Assembly (NCBI GenBank): GCA_945288535.1
Contig: CALYQQ010000006.1
Coordinates: 83,405-147,404 of the forward strand
DNA length: 64,000 nt
From: an uncultured Enterobacterales bacterium
Lineage (GTDB): Bacteria; Pseudomonadota; Gammaproteobacteria; Enterobacterales; CALYQQ01
Reading direction: 5' to 3'
Positions 63,116 to 64,000 of this stretch are shown in pieces. Numbering within the stretch: the stretch's first letter is position 1; each line of letters starts with the position of its first letter. The notes below the pieces were generated by a model. That model was given only the letters and a program-made list of their open reading frames with translations. It was not told the DNA's origin and searched no databases. Made by a program: the position numbers and the translations under genes.

Positions 63116-63554
63116 TGGATGAATTGTTCTTATCAGTAAAATTAATCTAATACAATAATATTTAAGTATAAATGAATGAGTTAGTATAAGCGATGGATAA
63201 CTACCCAAAATATGCAATAAACATATTATCTAATAAATTTAATAAAAAAAGATACAATCGTAAAAAAGTATCCAATATCGTTGATGTTGTAGTATATACA
63301 GGCTTACAGACTTAGATCATTAAATACAGCTTTAAGTTATAATTTATTACGATCTAGTATAACGACATTCATTTCTAATTATATTATTTTGATAAATATC
63401 ACCATGATCGATTTCCTAAGAAAGGATTTTATTGTTTGTCAACAAATTAGCTATCTTACATTAAATAACATGTTAGCGTGGCTAGGAAGTAAAAGACTCG
63501 CACATATAACTGTCTAATACATAACAATAGATTAATTCTAAATAAAAAGTAGTC

Positions 63555-63783
63555 TACTCTAAAGCAACCTTAAAATAACAAAAAGTTGACACGTTTGTAG
63601 CACGTTCTGGGCGTAATATTTTATAATGTAAGCGATTAGCTTTGGTATCTATGTAAAATTCGATGTTTTTATTAGGAAATTTATCTCTCCTAACGCTGAT
63701 TCAATGTCCAATACATAGTGTCGTTTAATAACATAAAAGGCGATTTCTTCCCATGAGGATAACTTTAGATACGATACCTTCTC
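63555..63783 (-). pseudogene. Frameshifted coding relic, family unknown
   Basis: On the minus strand two adjoining frames each look protein-coding. One begins after a TGA and reads ..LKLSSWEEIAFYVIKRHY.. then ..LDIESALGEI... The other continues ..FPNKNIEFYIDTKANRLH.. then ..YKILRPERATNV.. to a TAG. They join cleanly if one base is gained or lost near 63674. No start codon is apparent. I do not recognise the family. A decayed gene is the best reading. Confidence 0.45.
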
Positions 63784-63946
63784 TCAGAGATCATAATGTT
63801 TAACTAAATTCTATAATGGATAAAAAAGAATAATTCTTTGTTTTCTAATTTTCGCTATAGACTAAATCCGTTCTTACTATTTGATATGATTTCTCTATTT
63901 TTTATAGATACAATAAGGTACCATTAGTTTAATAAAAATAAAGAAA

Positions 63947-64000
<54 letters not shown>

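Overview
The window is AT-rich DNA from a low-GC gammaproteobacterium. Gene content and local order follow Escherichia coli closely: ppdC-ygdB-ppdB-ppdA-thyA-lgt with rppH-mutH, glnE-ygiF-ygiM-cca, tamB-tamA with ytfL and cysQ, ftsP-plsC-parC with parE-yqiA-cpdA-yqiB-nudF and divergent tolC, yqjA-yqjD-yqjE-yqjK, aspA-dcuA, divergent ssb/uvrA, and yjbQ-alr-dnaB. This argues for Enterobacterales. The AT bias, long gene-poor spacers, missing synteny partners (recC, ptsP, msrA) and broken ORFs suggest a host-associated member, for example Arsenophonus-like Morganellaceae. The genus is an inference and cannot be proven from this window.

Layout. 1-6.3 kb: an edge fragment, an AI-2E family permease, and an HlyD adaptor with two ABC-2 permeases but no ATPase gene. 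6.8-12.9 kb: minor pseudopilin genes, thyA-lgt, rppH, a DnaA-box-bearing spacer that sits where E. coli has DARS2, and mutH. 13-19.6 kb: glnE, ygiF, ygiM and cca. 20-28.4 kb: the TAM translocation pair, ytfL and cysQ. 28.5-39.7 kb: ftsP, plsC, topoisomerase IV (parC, parE), the nudF-yqiB-cpdA-yqiA set and tolC. 40.7-42.6 kb: the yqjA and yqjDEK genes. 42.8-54.5 kb is the most accessory-like part: a polysaccharide deacetylase, an Hcp with a class I cysteine spacing, an unrecognised 430-aa protein, dcuA/aspA, an unrecognised membrane protein, a LemA lipoprotein and a small doubtful ORF. 54.8-63.1 kb: ssb/uvrA with a shared LexA box, a LysR regulator, yjbQ, alr and dnaB. The right edge holds a frameshifted coding relic and a TTAG tetranucleotide repeat that runs off the window.

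Functional themes. DNA maintenance: mutH, parC/parE, ssb, uvrA, dnaB and the putative DARS2. Envelope: tamA/tamB, lgt, plsC, tolC, yqjA, ftsP, alr. Nitrogen control: glnE. Anaerobic metabolism: aspA-dcuA and hcp. I saw no rRNA, tRNA, CRISPR array or recognisable insertion sequence. The best leads are the putative DARS2, the Cca protein with an eroded HD domain, the class I Hcp, the orphan 430-aa protein, the ATPase-less exporter cluster and the terminal tetranucleotide repeat.
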